From Rubrobacter taiwanensis (GTDB lineage: Bacteria > Actinomycetota > Rubrobacteria > Rubrobacterales > Rubrobacteraceae), in the NCBI RefSeq assembly GCF_004337705.1, contig NZ_SKBU01000019.1:1-64000 (forward strand): 64,000 bases of DNA. The letters run 5' to 3'. The notes under the pieces are model-generated. The model saw nothing but the letters and a program-made list of their open reading frames with translations, did not search any database and was not told where the DNA came from. The stretch's first letter is position 1; the number at the start of each line of letters is the position of its first letter. Position numbers and translations under genes: made by a program. This document shows positions 30,581 to 41,100 of the stretch, one piece after another.

Positions 30581-31834
30581 ATGCAGGTGTTGTGGGGTAT
30601 GGGCGGGATGCTGTTCATTCTCGCCATCGCGTTTCTCTTCTCCTCCAACCGCCGCGCCATCCGGCCCCGCACCGTGCTCGGGGCTCTCGCGATCCAGGTC
30701 GCCTTCGCCGTCATCGTGCTCTACTGGGAGCCGGGACGCACCGCGCTCGAGACCCTCGCGCGCGGCGTCCAGGCCGTTATCGGGGCCTCGGAAGACGGTA
30801 TCGAGTTCCTCTTCGGGGGTGTGTTGGAGGGTGAGGGCGTGGGGTTTATCTTCGCCTTCCAGGTCCTGCCGGTCATCATCTTCTTCGCCTCACTTACGGC
30901 CGTGCTCTACCACCTGCACATTTTGCAGTGGGTTGTCCGGCTGTTGGGCGGAGCCGTCCAGTGGCTGCTCGGCACCAGCCGGGCCGAGTCCATGTCGGCT
31001 ACGGCCAATATCTTCGTCGGTCAGACGGAGGCTCCGCTGGTGGTGCGGCCGTTCGTGGAGAAGATGACCCGCAGCGAGCTCTTCGCCGTGATGACCGGCG
31101 GGCTGGCGAGCGTCGCGGGCTCGGTGCTGGTGGGCTACGCGCTGCTCGGCGCGCGGCTGGAGTACCTGATCGCGGCCGCTTTCATGGCGGCTCCGGGCGG
31201 GCTTCTCATGGCGAAGATGCTCATGCCCGAGACCGAGACGCCCCTCACCGCTTCCGGCGAGGCCGTGGCCGAAGTGGACGAGGTGGTCGCCGGAGAGGCC
31301 CCGGCGGGAACCGAAAAGCCCCGCAACGTAATAGACGCGGCCGCCGTGGGCGCCCTGGACGGCCTGCGGCTGGCGCTGAACGTGGGCGCGATGCTCATCG
31401 CCTTCATCTCGCTCATCGCGCTCATAAACCTCATCCTGGGCGCCGCCGGCGGCCTCTTCGGCTACGGGGAGCTGACCTTCCAGCTCATCCTGGGCTACGT
31501 TTTCGCCCCCGTGATGTTCGTCATCGGGGTGCCGTGGAGCGAGGCCATAGAGGCCGGGAGCTTTTTGGGCCAGAAGCTGGTGCTGAACGAGTTCGTGGCC
31601 TTCGTGGAGTTCGGTCCGCGGGCGGACGAGTTCTCGGACAAGGCGGAGGCCATCATAACGTTCGCGCTCACCGGCTTCGCCAACTTCGGCTCCATCGCCA
31701 TCCTCATCGGCGGCCTCGGCGGCATCGCGCCCTCCCGGCGCAGCGAGATCGCCCAGCTCGGGCTGCGTGCCGTGCTCGCCGGGACCCTCGCCAACCTGAT
31801 GAGCGCCACCATCGCCGGGGTCCTGATCGGCTGA
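30581..31834 (+). CDS. concentrative nucleoside transporter, NupC/CNT family
   Basis: A 417-residue H+- or Na+-coupled nucleoside importer. The family signatures VGQTEAPLVVRPFV and 'FANFGSIAILIGGLGGIAPSRR' are both present, with about ten membrane helices. AGGAGGTG lies six bases before ATG 30581, which is preferred over the in-frame start 39 bases upstream. A charged Ala/Glu-rich loop (about 220-250) between helices is longer than in typical CNT proteins. Divergent from deoB and close to the phosphorylases, it supplies their substrates. Confidence 0.95.
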   Translation: MQVLWGMGGMLFILAIAFLFSSNRRAIRPRTVLGALAIQVAFAVIVLYWEPGRTALETLARGVQAVIGASEDGIEFLFGGVLEGEGVGFIFAFQVLPVIIFFASLTAVLYHLHILQWVVRLLGGAVQWLLGTSRAESMSATANIFVGQTEAPLVVRPFVEKMTRSELFAVMTGGLASVAGSVLVGYALLGARLEYLIAAAFMAAPGGLLMAKMLMPETETPLTASGEAVAEVDEVVAGEAPAGTEKPRNVIDAAAVGALDGLRLALNVGAMLIAFISLIALINLILGAAGGLFGYGELTFQLILGYVFAPVMFVIGVPWSEAIEAGSFLGQKLVLNEFVAFVEFGPRADEFSDKAEAIITFALTGFANFGSIAILIGGLGGIAPSRRSEIAQLGLRAVLAGTLANLMSATIAGVLIG

Positions 31835-31844
31835 GCGGGCCGGC

Positions 31845-33602
<1,758 letters not shown>

Positions 33603-33649
33603 TCGTGCGACCCCCGGTGTGTATGTCAGAGTGCCTGGCAGGTGGCAAG

Positions 33650-33678
33650 AGTATACGGGCGGCGGGTTGGCCGTTCAA
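33650..33678 (-). promoter_or_regulatory. proS promoter
   Basis: On the minus strand: TTGAAC (33678-33673), 17-base spacer, TATACT (33655-33650). The predicted start near 33643 gives a 5' leader of about 40 bases before proS. No T-box or other riboswitch structure is recognisable in it. Confidence 0.7.
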
Positions 33679-33789
33679 AGCTCCGGCTTCGCACGGCGGG
33701 CCGTACGGTGCCGGGCGCCCTTCTCTGATCTCCGGCCGGTCGGCTTCTTCCGGCACTCCACCCGACACATCTCCCCGGGTCCGGTACGC

Positions 33790-34515
33790 TCAGAAGCGCT
33801 CCACTGCGGGGCGCAGATCCAGCTCCAGCGTCCAGGCGGTGGGGTCCTGAGCGTGAAGCTGCCAGTAGACTTCGGCTATGGATTCGGGTGAGAGCATGGT
33901 GTGGCTCTCGCGGCCAGGGTACATCTCGCGCACCCTCTCCGTGTCGATCTGGCCGTCGATTATCACGTGCGCCACGTGTATCCCGCGCGGGCCGAACTCC
34001 CGTGCCATGGACTGCGCCAGCGCCCGCAGCCCGAACTTGCCGACCGCCAGCGCCGAGAAATTCGCCGAACCGCGCAGGGAGGCGGTGGCCCCGGTGAGCA
34101 GCACCGTGCCCCGGCCCCGCTCCGCCATCTCCGGGAGGACCTGCTGCGCTGCGTGAAAGGCACCGGCGCAGTTGACCCGCCAGCACTCCTCGAAGGTCTC
34201 CGGCGGGACCTCCAGGATGCCGCCCATCCGGAAGGCCCCGGCGTTGTACACCAGAACCTCCGGGGCGCCGAGCTCGTCACGCACCCGGTCGAAGGCGGAT
34301 GCGACCGAGGCGGCGTCCGCAGCGTCGGCGGTGACGGAGAGTACCCGCCCGCCGCGCTCTTCGATCTCCCGCTGCGCCCTCAGGAACGACTCCCGGCGGC
34401 GGCTCATGAGTGCCACGGCGAACCCTTCGCCGGAGAAGCGGCGGGCCACCGCCGCCCCGAGGCCCGGCCCCGCCCCGAGTATGACCGCGATCTTCTCGCT
34501 CAAGATCCCTCCCAT
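33790..34515 (-). CDS. short-chain dehydrogenase/reductase
   Basis: A 241-residue SDR-fold NAD(P)-dependent oxidoreductase. The nucleotide-binding glycine motif is [14 protein letters not shown], and the NAG-type structural motif is YNAGAF. The catalytic region has Ser in '[28 protein letters not shown]'. The usual YxxxK appears as F-S-A-L-A-V-G-K, so the conserved Tyr is not at its normal place; only the Lys is kept. Activity may be altered or the protein may be a non-classical member. The frame begins at ATG 34515. TTG 34503, directly after GGGAGGG, is a possible alternative. The substrate is unknown. Confidence 0.82.
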   Translation of the reverse strand: MGGILSEKIAVILGAGPGLGAAVARRFSGEGFAVALMSRRRESFLRAQREIEERGGRVLSVTADAADAASVASAFDRVRDELGAPEVLVYNAGAFRMGGILEVPPETFEECWRVNCAGAFHAAQQVLPEMAERGRGTVLLTGATASLRGSANFSALAVGKFGLRALAQSMAREFGPRGIHVAHVIIDGQIDTERVREMYPGRESHTMLSPESIAEVYWQLHAQDPTAWTLELDLRPAVERF

Positions 34516-34579
34516 GTGCTCGTTTGCAGGGGCAGGAGAACTCTACCACCCGGTTGCGGCCGGTGCGGAAGCCGCTAAG

Positions 34580-35557
34580 ATGGCCTCCGTGTTGCCGGAA
34601 GAGCGGACAGCGGAGCGGGAGTCCGGGCTCTCGCCGTACCTGGAGTTCACCCGGGCGGAGTGGAGCCGGTTGCGGGCGGCGACGCCGCTTACGCTCTCCG
34701 AGGCGGACCTTGAGCACCTGCGCGGGCTCAACGATCGGGTCTCGCTGGGAGAGGTGGTGGACATCTACCTCCCGCTCTCCCGCCTTCTGAACCTCTACGT
34801 AGAGGCGATGCGCGCCCTGCATGGGGCGACCGGCACCTTCCTGGGCAGCCACGAGGCCCGGGTGCCGTACATAATCGGGATCGCGGGCAGCGTCGCGGTC
34901 GGAAAGAGCACGACGGCCCGTATCCTGCGGGCGCTCCTCTCCCGCTGGCCGAGCCATCCGCGCGTGGACCTGGTCACGACCGACGGCTTCCTCTACCCGA
35001 ACCGGGTGCTAAAGCGGCGCGGCCTGATGAAGCGCAAGGGCTTCCCGGAGAGCTACGACCTCCGGCGGCTGGTGAGGTTCGTCGCGGACGTCAAGAGCGG
35101 GCGGCCGAGGGTCGAGGCCCCGGTCTACTCGCACCTGGCCTACGACATCGTGCCGGGAGAGAGACAGGTCGTCCGCCGGCCGGATATCATGATCCTGGAG
35201 GGTCTGAACGTCCTGCAGACTGGGAGCCCTCCGCGTACCCGCGGCCCCCGGCTCTTCGTTTCGGACTTCTTCGACTTCTCGATCTACGTGGACGCCGACG
35301 AGCGGGACGTCCGCAACTGGTACATCGAGCGCTTCCTCACCCTGCGCGAGACGGCCTTTAAGAACCCGGCTTCGTACTTCCGCCACTACGCGCATCTCCC
35401 GGAGCGCCAGGCACGCGCGGTGGCCGGCAGCATCTGGGACGAGATCAACGGCCTCAACCTGCGCCGGAACATCCTCCCGACCCGCTCCCGGGCGCGCCTA
35501 ATACTGGAGAAGGCCGCCGATCACTCGGTCCGGCGCGTCAGGCTCCGGAAGCTGTAG
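34580..35557 (+). CDS. coaA: type I pantothenate kinase
   Basis: A 325-residue prokaryotic type I pantothenate kinase, the first committed step of CoA synthesis. The P-loop GSVAVGKST, '[12 protein letters not shown]', 'GFPESYD', '[12 protein letters not shown]' and ILEGLNVLQ are all diagnostic. The C-terminal '[17 protein letters not shown]' is also typical. ATG 34580 gives the family length; GTG 34589 is an alternative. It is divergent from the SDR gene, with 64 bases between. Confidence 0.96.
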   Translation: MASVLPEERTAERESGLSPYLEFTRAEWSRLRAATPLTLSEADLEHLRGLNDRVSLGEVVDIYLPLSRLLNLYVEAMRALHGATGTFLGSHEARVPYIIGIAGSVAVGKSTTARILRALLSRWPSHPRVDLVTTDGFLYPNRVLKRRGLMKRKGFPESYDLRRLVRFVADVKSGRPRVEAPVYSHLAYDIVPGERQVVRRPDIMILEGLNVLQTGSPPRTRGPRLFVSDFFDFSIYVDADERDVRNWYIERFLTLRETAFKNPASYFRHYAHLPERQARAVAGSIWDEINGLNLRRNILPTRSRARLILEKAADHSVRRVRLRKL

Positions 35558-35603
35558 GCCGCTTCGCGTATGCAAATTCGCTGCAGGCGCCGAAGAGGGA
35601 GGC

Positions 35604-35609
35604 TAGAAT
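35604..35609 (+). promoter_or_regulatory. -10 element TAGAAT, leaderless spacing
   Basis: TAGAAT ends ten bases before ATG 35620. Transcription would start at or within a few bases of the ATG, so the FAD-oxidoreductase mRNA is probably leaderless. This supports 35620 rather than ATG 35647 as the start. Confidence 0.5.
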
Positions 35610-35619
35610 CCCCGTCGCG

Positions 35620-36987
35620 ATGCTGCCGGTGAAGCGTGTACGGAAGATGGCGGATCACGCCGTGGTGATCGGGGCCGGGGTCGGGGGGCTGCTGGCCGCG
35701 CGGGTGCTCCTGGAGCGCGCCGGGCGCGTGACGGTGATCGAACGCGACGGATTGCCGGAGACACCCGCTCCGCGTCCGGGCGTGCCGCAGGACCGGCACC
35801 TGCACAGCCTCACCACCAGAGGCAGCGAGCTTCTGGAGCGCTTCTTCCCCGGACTGGACGCCGAGCTGGCCGCGGCCGGCGCCCCGCTCATGGACCAGAC
35901 CGCCGATGTCGTCACGGCGCTTCCGGCCGGGCGGCTGCCGCGCTTCGTGTCCGGGATCACGATGCGCTCCGCAAGCCGCGCCCTGCTGGAGCACCACATC
36001 CGGCTCCGGCTCCGCGCGAACTTTCGCATCCGTTTCCTGGAGCGCCGCGAGGTCACCGGCCTCATGACCGAGGGAGATCGGGTCTGCGGTGTGCGCGGGC
36101 GGGTTCGCGGCGGGGGCGGGGAGTTCACCCTCCCGGCGGATGTAGTGCTGGATGCGAGCGGGCAGAACTCCCGCGCTCCGCGGTGGCTGGAGGAGCTCGG
36201 CTACGAACCGCCACGGGAGACCGTCGTGAACGCCCGGCTCGGCTACGCCACCCGGTGGTACCGGGTGCCGGAGGACTTCGACGGAGACTGGCAGGCCCTC
36301 GCGGTGCTGCCGGGCTGGCCGGAGAACCCGCGCGGCGGGGTTCTCCGGCGGGTCGAGGGGGACCGTTTTACGGCGGTCATGATCGGCATGGGCGGCGATT
36401 ATCCACCCTCCGAGGCGGAAGGATTTCTAAAGTTCGCCCGCAGCCTGCCGGACCCCCTTATCTACGAGGTGATCCGGAACCTGGAGCCGGTCTCTCCGGT
36501 CTACGGCTTCCGCAACACGGCCAACCGCCGCCGCCACTACGAGCGTCTCCGCCGCATGCCCGAAGGGCTGCTCGTCTTCGCCGACGCCGCTACCGTGATG
36601 AATCCGGCCTACGGACAGGGCATGACCGCCGCGGCCCTGAGCGCTGCGGCGCTGGAGGATTGCCCGGGGGGTAGGGGATTCGGCCGGCGCTTCCACCGGC
36701 GGCAGGTCCGGGCCGTCGCTCCCTGCTGGACCGCCAGCGTCTCCAGCGACCGGCAGTGGGCGGGGGAGCCCACGGCCCTGAGGCGGCTGTTCGACCGAAT
36801 CTCCGGAGAGGTCCTGCGGCTCGCCACCGAGGACCGCGCCGCGGCGCGCACCCTGCTGGAGGTCAAGAACGTCCTCAGACCCCCGGCGGCGCTGGCGCGG
36901 CCCGGACTCCTGATCCCGGCGCTGGCCCGCTCGGTCTTGCCCGGTGCGGAGCCGCCCGGCACGGTACGCGCCCTCGGCCGGGCCTGA
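35620..36987 (+). CDS. FAD-dependent monooxygenase/halogenase-like oxidoreductase
   Basis: 455 residues with the FAD-binding start 'HAVVIGAGVGGLLAARVLL' and ERDGLPE, the mid-domain substrate region, and the second FAD motif 'LLVFADAATVMNPAYGQGMTAA', where the typical GDA is ADA. The halogenase WxWxIP motif was not seen, so a hydroxylase or reductase-like role (geranylgeranyl-reductase or aromatic hydroxylase superfamily) is more likely. 'QDRHLHSLTTRG' is typical of a group of uncharacterised actinobacterial FAD proteins. It stands alone between coaA and the HAD gene. No substrate can be inferred. Confidence 0.8.
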   Translation: MLPVKRVRKMADHAVVIGAGVGGLLAARVLLERAGRVTVIERDGLPETPAPRPGVPQDRHLHSLTTRGSELLERFFPGLDAELAAAGAPLMDQTADVVTALPAGRLPRFVSGITMRSASRALLEHHIRLRLRANFRIRFLERREVTGLMTEGDRVCGVRGRVRGGGGEFTLPADVVLDASGQNSRAPRWLEELGYEPPRETVVNARLGYATRWYRVPEDFDGDWQALAVLPGWPENPRGGVLRRVEGDRFTAVMIGMGGDYPPSEAEGFLKFARSLPDPLIYEVIRNLEPVSPVYGFRNTANRRRHYERLRRMPEGLLVFADAATVMNPAYGQGMTAAALSAAALEDCPGGRGFGRRFHRRQVRAVAPCWTASVSSDRQWAGEPTALRRLFDRISGEVLRLATEDRAAARTLLEVKNVLRPPAALARPGLLIPALARSVLPGAEPPGTVRALGRA

Positions 36988-36997
36988 GGGCTTTTCG

Positions 36998-37732
36998 TCA
37001 ACCCACCCACCGGGTTCCCTCCGCCAGGAGGGGGTCCCGCAGCGGAACCGCGAGGTTGTAGGTCACGTCCTTCCTCTCCACCACGATCGGCCAGCGCCGC
37101 CGCAGGGCGACCTCGAAGAGGCTGCGGTTGGGGTTGAAGGCTATCGGGGTCTTCACCATCTCCAGAAAGCCCACATCGTAGAGGGTGTCGCCCACCCCGA
37201 CGGAGGCTTCGAGGCCTAGATCCGTCGCCGCCAGGAACTCCTCCAGCACCCGCCGCTTGTTCGCGAAGGCATCGCGCACCGCCTCCCCGGTGTACCGGCC
37301 CCGCTCGTCGCGGGCCAGCAGCGTGCCGATGGCCCGGTCGAAGCCCAGAGGCTTGACGAAGGTGTTCAGGATCTCCTCCGGCGAGCCCGAGATGGCCAGC
37401 AGGAAGTACCCGGCCGCTTTCAGCCGCCGGGCCAGATCCCGGGTGTAGATGTGCAGCCTCCGGCCCCGCTCCTCCACCACCAGCCGGGCGCACCGGCGCA
37501 GCTCCTTCAGCGTGATGCCCTTCAGCTCCCTCTGAAACAGCCGCACCACCATCCGGTCGTAGCGTTCGTAAGATCCCCGGCGCTCGACCCAGGCGTAGTA
37601 GTCCTCGCTCAGCTCCCCGCGCACCCGTTCCGGGAAGACGCCCTCGTCCACCAGCTTGCGCGTCAGAGCCGGTACGAGTCCCCTGCGGAAGAGGGTGCCG
37701 TCCACGTCGAAAACCGCCAGACGTTTGCTCAT
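36998..37732 (-). CDS. HAD-superfamily phosphatase, SerB-like
   Basis: A 244-residue HAD hydrolase of the IB/SerB-type subfamily. The nucleophile motif is VFDVDGTLF, motif II Ser in LLAISGSPEEIL, and the metal-binding GVGDTLYDVGFLE near the end. The helical cap between motifs I and II fits phosphoserine or small-metabolite phosphatases. ATG 37732 begins MSKRLAVFDVDG. The frame upstream is open but non-homologous. The gene is convergent with the FAD oxidoreductase and divergent from tryptophan dioxygenase. Substrate not known. Confidence 0.88.
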   Translation of the reverse strand: MSKRLAVFDVDGTLFRRGLVPALTRKLVDEGVFPERVRGELSEDYYAWVERRGSYERYDRMVVRLFQRELKGITLKELRRCARLVVEERGRRLHIYTRDLARRLKAAGYFLLAISGSPEEILNTFVKPLGFDRAIGTLLARDERGRYTGEAVRDAFANKRRVLEEFLAATDLGLEASVGVGDTLYDVGFLEMVKTPIAFNPNRSLFEVALRRRWPIVVERKDVTYNLAVPLRDPLLAEGTRWVG

Positions 37733-37776
37733 TGGCCGCTCCCTGCGCAGAATACGTACACAGGGCGGATGATACG

Positions 37777-37809
37777 CCGCTTCGGCGGGCTCTGCTTCGC
37801 CCGAAGCGG
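37777..37809. promoter_or_regulatory. 9-bp palindrome in HAD/tryptophan-dioxygenase promoter gap
   Basis: CCGCTTCGG (37777-37785) and CCGAAGCGG (37801-37809) are exact inverted repeats. They end two bases before the TAGAAT (37812-37817) that precedes the tryptophan dioxygenase gene, so they cover the -35 region. An operator for a repressor is the simplest interpretation. Confidence 0.5.
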
Positions 37810-37885
37810 GGTAGAATGCTTCCGGAGCGCAAGCCCGCGCGCCGGGGGTGTCCGGACCGCGCGGATCGGGAAAGGAGCACCAGGG

Positions 37886-38716
37886 ATGCACAGGCTTTCC
37901 TGCGGGCACGTGGTGAGCGAGCCCGGCCAGACGCACTACTGCAGCTACCTGCGTCTGCAGGAGATGCTAAGCCTCCAGCCCGCTCCGGAGGAGCTGCGCC
38001 ACCCGGACGAGCACCTGTTCGTCATCACGCACCAGGCGTTCGAGCTATGGTTTGCGCAGCTGCGCTTCGATCTGGAGCGGATCGTCGTGGCGCTGCGGGA
38101 CGACGACGTGCCGCTCGCCACCTGGCTCGTCCGGCGATGCGTCGCGATCCTCAAGCTCTTCTCCCCGATGATGCGGGTGCTGGAGACGATGTCCCCGAGC
38201 GACTTCTTCGCCTTCCGCGAGCATCTGGCGCCCGCCAGCGGCACCGAGAGCTCGCAGTGGCACGAGGTGGAGCTGCTGGCCGGGCTGCGGGACGAGGGGT
38301 TCCGGCGCTTCCTGGAGGCCGAACCCTCGGGGGACCCGGAGCGCGGTGTGCCCTCGAAGCTGTGGACGGACCGGCTGGAGGAGCTGTGGAACCGGCCGTC
38401 CGTCGCCTCGGAGCTGCGGCGGCTTTTCGAGCGGCGTGGTGTGGGGCCTGCGGACATCTACGTGGTTGCGCCGGAGAAGAACCCTCACGGCGACCTGATG
38501 CTGCTGGCCGAGGCGCTGCTGGATTTCGACGAGGAGTTCCGCATCTGGCGCTTTGCCCACGCCCGCACCGCCCAGCGGGAGATCGGGCCGGACACGGAGG
38601 GGACCGGGCACACCTCGGGCGTAAGCTATCTAGACCGCGTGGCCACCGGCCGCGCGGACTTCTTCCCCGAGCTCTGGCGCGCCCGGGAGGAGCTCTGGGA
38701 GCGCCGGCGGGGGTAG
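37886..38716 (+). CDS. kynA: tryptophan 2,3-dioxygenase
   Basis: 276 residues. Haem enzyme that opens the indole ring of L-tryptophan to N-formylkynurenine. Conserved segments are 'YCSYLRLQEMLSLQP', FVITHQAFELWFAQLRFDLERI, MSPSDFFAFREHL and 'IWRFAHARTAQREIG', holding the proximal haem His, then the substrate-carboxylate loop GTGHTSGVSYL. GGAAAGGAG precedes ATG 37886. Kynureninase and formamidase are not in this window, so the rest of the pathway lies elsewhere. An inverted repeat before its promoter suggests regulated expression. Confidence 0.95.
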   Translation: MHRLSCGHVVSEPGQTHYCSYLRLQEMLSLQPAPEELRHPDEHLFVITHQAFELWFAQLRFDLERIVVALRDDDVPLATWLVRRCVAILKLFSPMMRVLETMSPSDFFAFREHLAPASGTESSQWHEVELLAGLRDEGFRRFLEAEPSGDPERGVPSKLWTDRLEELWNRPSVASELRRLFERRGVGPADIYVVAPEKNPHGDLMLLAEALLDFDEEFRIWRFAHARTAQREIGPDTEGTGHTSGVSYLDRVATGRADFFPELWRAREELWERRRG

Positions 38717-38821
38717 CGGGCACAAGAGGGCGCTCTCCGGTGGTATATCATCTTATCCGGGTCTGGCCGGTATACACGCAAGGGACGGGGGTGTTCCTCC
38801 GTCCGGAGGAGAGGGCGAGAG

Positions 38822-40075
38822 ATGCAGACTCAACAGAAACTTCTGGACTTCTACGAGGCGCTCCGGCTGGTGCTGGAGCACACCGGGAGGCTGCCGGTCG
38901 AGCGGGTCCCGCTGCAGGAGGCTCAGGGACTCGCGGTAGCTGAGGACGTGCGGGCGCAATTCGACACCCCGCCGTTCGACAACTCCGCCATGGACGGGTA
39001 CGCGATCCGCAGCGCGGACGCGGAGGTCGGACGGGAGTTCCGCGTAGTGGACGAGGCCCCGGCGGGGCGTCCGGCGGAGCGGGACGTCGGGGAAGGAGAG
39101 GCCGTAAAGATATTTACCGGTGGCGTGATCCCGGCCGGGGCGGATGCCGTCGTGCCGGTCGAGGGTACCTCGGGCTGGGGAGAGAGCTTCGAGCTCAGGA
39201 AGGAAGTGGCCCCTGCGGCGAACATCCGGCGGGCCGGAGAGGACGTGCGGGAGGGGGACGTCATCCTGCCCGCGGGCACCGAGATCGGCCCGCCGGAGAT
39301 TGCGCTGGCCGCCAGTCAGGGCTACGGGAGCCTGCCGGTCTACCGGCGGCCGAAGGTGGTCGTGCTCTCGACCGGCAGCGAGCTCGTGCAGCCGGGGGAG
39401 CGGGAGCTCGCGCCGGGCGAGATCTACGACTCCAACTCCTTCGCCATGGTCGCGCAGGCGCGCGAGGCCGGGGCCGCGGCGCGCAAGGTCTCACCCGCGG
39501 CCGACGATGCCGCCGCCCTGCGGACCGCCATCCGGGAGGCGCTCGGGGAGGCGGACGTGCTCGTCACCAGCGGCGGGGTCTCGATGGGCGAGAAGGATCT
39601 CGTCCGGGAGGCGATGCACGAGCTCGGGGTTGAGCGCATCTTCTGGGGTGTGAAGCTCAAGCCCGGAAAGCCGATCCTCTTCGGGGCGCGCGAGGACGTG
39701 CGCGTCTTCGGGATACCCGGCAACCCGGTCTCGGCGATGGTCTGCTTTGAGCTCTTCGTGCGCCCGGCCCTGGTGAAGATGGCCGGCCGCGAGGACCGGA
39801 GGCGGCCGCGCATCCGGGTGTACTTCGACGAGGAGGTGAAGAACGCCTACGGGCGGCTGCACGCCATGCGGGTGCGGCTGGAGCGCACGCGGCGCGGCTG
39901 GCGCGCTACGTCCGTCGGCGCGCAGGGTTCCGGCCTGATCTCCTCGCTCACGAAGGCGGATGCTCTGGCCATGATCGGACCCGAGACCGGTGGTGTCCCC
40001 GCCGGTGAGGAGGTCGAGGCCGTGGTGCTGCGCGAGGACGTGCTGCTGCGCCGGAGCGGGGCGGAGAGATGCTAG
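38822..40075 (+). CDS. moeA: molybdopterin molybdotransferase
   Basis: 417 residues. MoeA inserts molybdate into adenylylated molybdopterin. Conserved parts are 'FDNSAMDGYAIRS', 'ANIRRAGEDVREGD', VLSTGSEL with 'PGEIYDSNSF', 'VLVTSGGVSMGEKDLV', 'LKPGKPILFG' and 'GIPGNPVSAMVCFELFVRP'. A domain IV follows at the C-terminus. GGAGGAGAGGGCGAGAG precedes the ATG. A promoter-like GTATATCATCT lies in the gap upstream. Its stop codon is the TAG of the TAGAAT that forms the -10 box of the next gene. Confidence 0.96.
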   Translation: MQTQQKLLDFYEALRLVLEHTGRLPVERVPLQEAQGLAVAEDVRAQFDTPPFDNSAMDGYAIRSADAEVGREFRVVDEAPAGRPAERDVGEGEAVKIFTGGVIPAGADAVVPVEGTSGWGESFELRKEVAPAANIRRAGEDVREGDVILPAGTEIGPPEIALAASQGYGSLPVYRRPKVVVLSTGSELVQPGERELAPGEIYDSNSFAMVAQAREAGAAARKVSPAADDAAALRTAIREALGEADVLVTSGGVSMGEKDLVREAMHELGVERIFWGVKLKPGKPILFGAREDVRVFGIPGNPVSAMVCFELFVRPALVKMAGREDRRRPRIRVYFDEEVKNAYGRLHAMRVRLERTRRGWRATSVGAQGSGLISSLTKADALAMIGPETGGVPAGEEVEAVVLREDVLLRRSGAERC

Positions 40076-40078
40076 AAT
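40073..40078 (+). promoter_or_regulatory. -10 element TAGAAT overlapping moeA stop, leaderless spacing
   Basis: The hexamer begins with the moeA stop codon and ends eight bases before ATG 40087. This fits a leaderless transcript for the helix-hairpin-helix gene and separates its expression from moeA. Confidence 0.5.
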
Positions 40079-40086
40079 CCTCCCGC

Positions 40087-41100
40087 ATGTTCGAGCCCGA
40101 GGAAGCCGTGTTCCGCAGACGCCTCATGAAGGAGGTCGCGCCCGGCATACCCGTTCACTTCTCCTTCTACTCGCCCTCGGTCAAGGTCCAGGTGATGGAG
40201 TCCGCGGAGAGCATCCCCGGCGCCAACGGCCGGTACGTCGGTGATGCCGTCACCATCGAGTTCGTCCCGGAGGATGCGGCGGCGGTCGAGCGGGTGCGCG
40301 AGTACGTCTGGCGCTGGGAGCGACACAGTGTCTGGACGGCGGTGCGCAAGATCAACCACCTGAGGAGGGGCGTGGATCCCGGGAGCGTACCGGGCATGCT
40401 GGAGCCGGTGCGCGGTGTGGACCGGCGGGCGGCGGCCAAGGCCGCCGAGGCGGTGGACCCGGACGAGCTGGAGGGCATGATCCTCTCGGAGGACGTCAAG
40501 GCGCTGGCGCGGGTGCCGGGCATCGGTAAGGAGGACCGGGCGCGGGCCGTGGTGGAGTTCTACCGCAACGAGCGCAGCGGGCGCATCTTCCTCTACGCCG
40601 CCAACCGCAACGACCGCTTCCGGGGGAAGCCCGTGATCACGGAGCTGGACCTCTCCGGGGACGTCCCGGCGCAGGTCTTCGATCACGCGGCGCGGGCCCA
40701 GCGGCTCGGCGACCCCGATCCCCTGAGCGGGAACGAGCCCCCGGGGCACACCACCGTGCGCGACGCTAATCTGCTGCACCCGATGCCCATGACCCCGGCT
40801 CTGATGGGCCGCGGCGTGTACCACCCGGAGCAGATAGAGCGCTTCGCGGAGGTGCTGGAGCGGATATTCCTCGGGGGGGAGCGGCTGGCCGGGGTGAGGG
40901 AGCTACGCATCCAGCGCGGGCTCGTCTTTCATACGCACAGGCTGCCCGGCGTGGGCCCAAAGACGCGCGACCGCGTACTGGCCAGCGGGCTCCTGGACCA
41001 CGAATACACCTTCGAGAACCTCGTCCGGATACCCGGCGTGACGGCGGCGCAGGCGAAGGTCATCGCCGAGGCCGCCGGCGTGGAGGCCGGTGTCCGGTAG
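40087..41100 (+). CDS. helix-hairpin-helix protein of unknown function
   Basis: About 337 residues. No family is recognised over the whole length. Two DNA-binding-type helix-hairpin-helix segments are visible: ALARVPGIGKEDRARAVVEF (about 138-160) and a C-terminal pair with RLPGVGPKTRDRVLAS then LVRIPGVTAAQAKVIAEAAG. The N-terminal 90 residues look like a separate alpha/beta domain. The middle contains conserved-looking 'NRNDRFRGKPVITELDL' and NLLHPMPMTP. The gene overlaps the start of the DEDDh-UvrC fusion by 11 bases, so a role in DNA repair, for example lesion recognition, is the natural inference. It is preceded by its own -10 box. Confidence 0.7.
   Translation: MFEPEEAVFRRRLMKEVAPGIPVHFSFYSPSVKVQVMESAESIPGANGRYVGDAVTIEFVPEDAAAVERVREYVWRWERHSVWTAVRKINHLRRGVDPGSVPGMLEPVRGVDRRAAAKAAEAVDPDELEGMILSEDVKALARVPGIGKEDRARAVVEFYRNERSGRIFLYAANRNDRFRGKPVITELDLSGDVPAQVFDHAARAQRLGDPDPLSGNEPPGHTTVRDANLLHPMPMTPALMGRGVYHPEQIERFAEVLERIFLGGERLAGVRELRIQRGLVFHTHRLPGVGPKTRDRVLASGLLDHEYTFENLVRIPGVTAAQAKVIAEAAGVEAGVR

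Noticed and set aside
35620-36987. Flavin-dependent halogenase
   Set aside because: The fold is similar, but no WxWxIP motif was seen.
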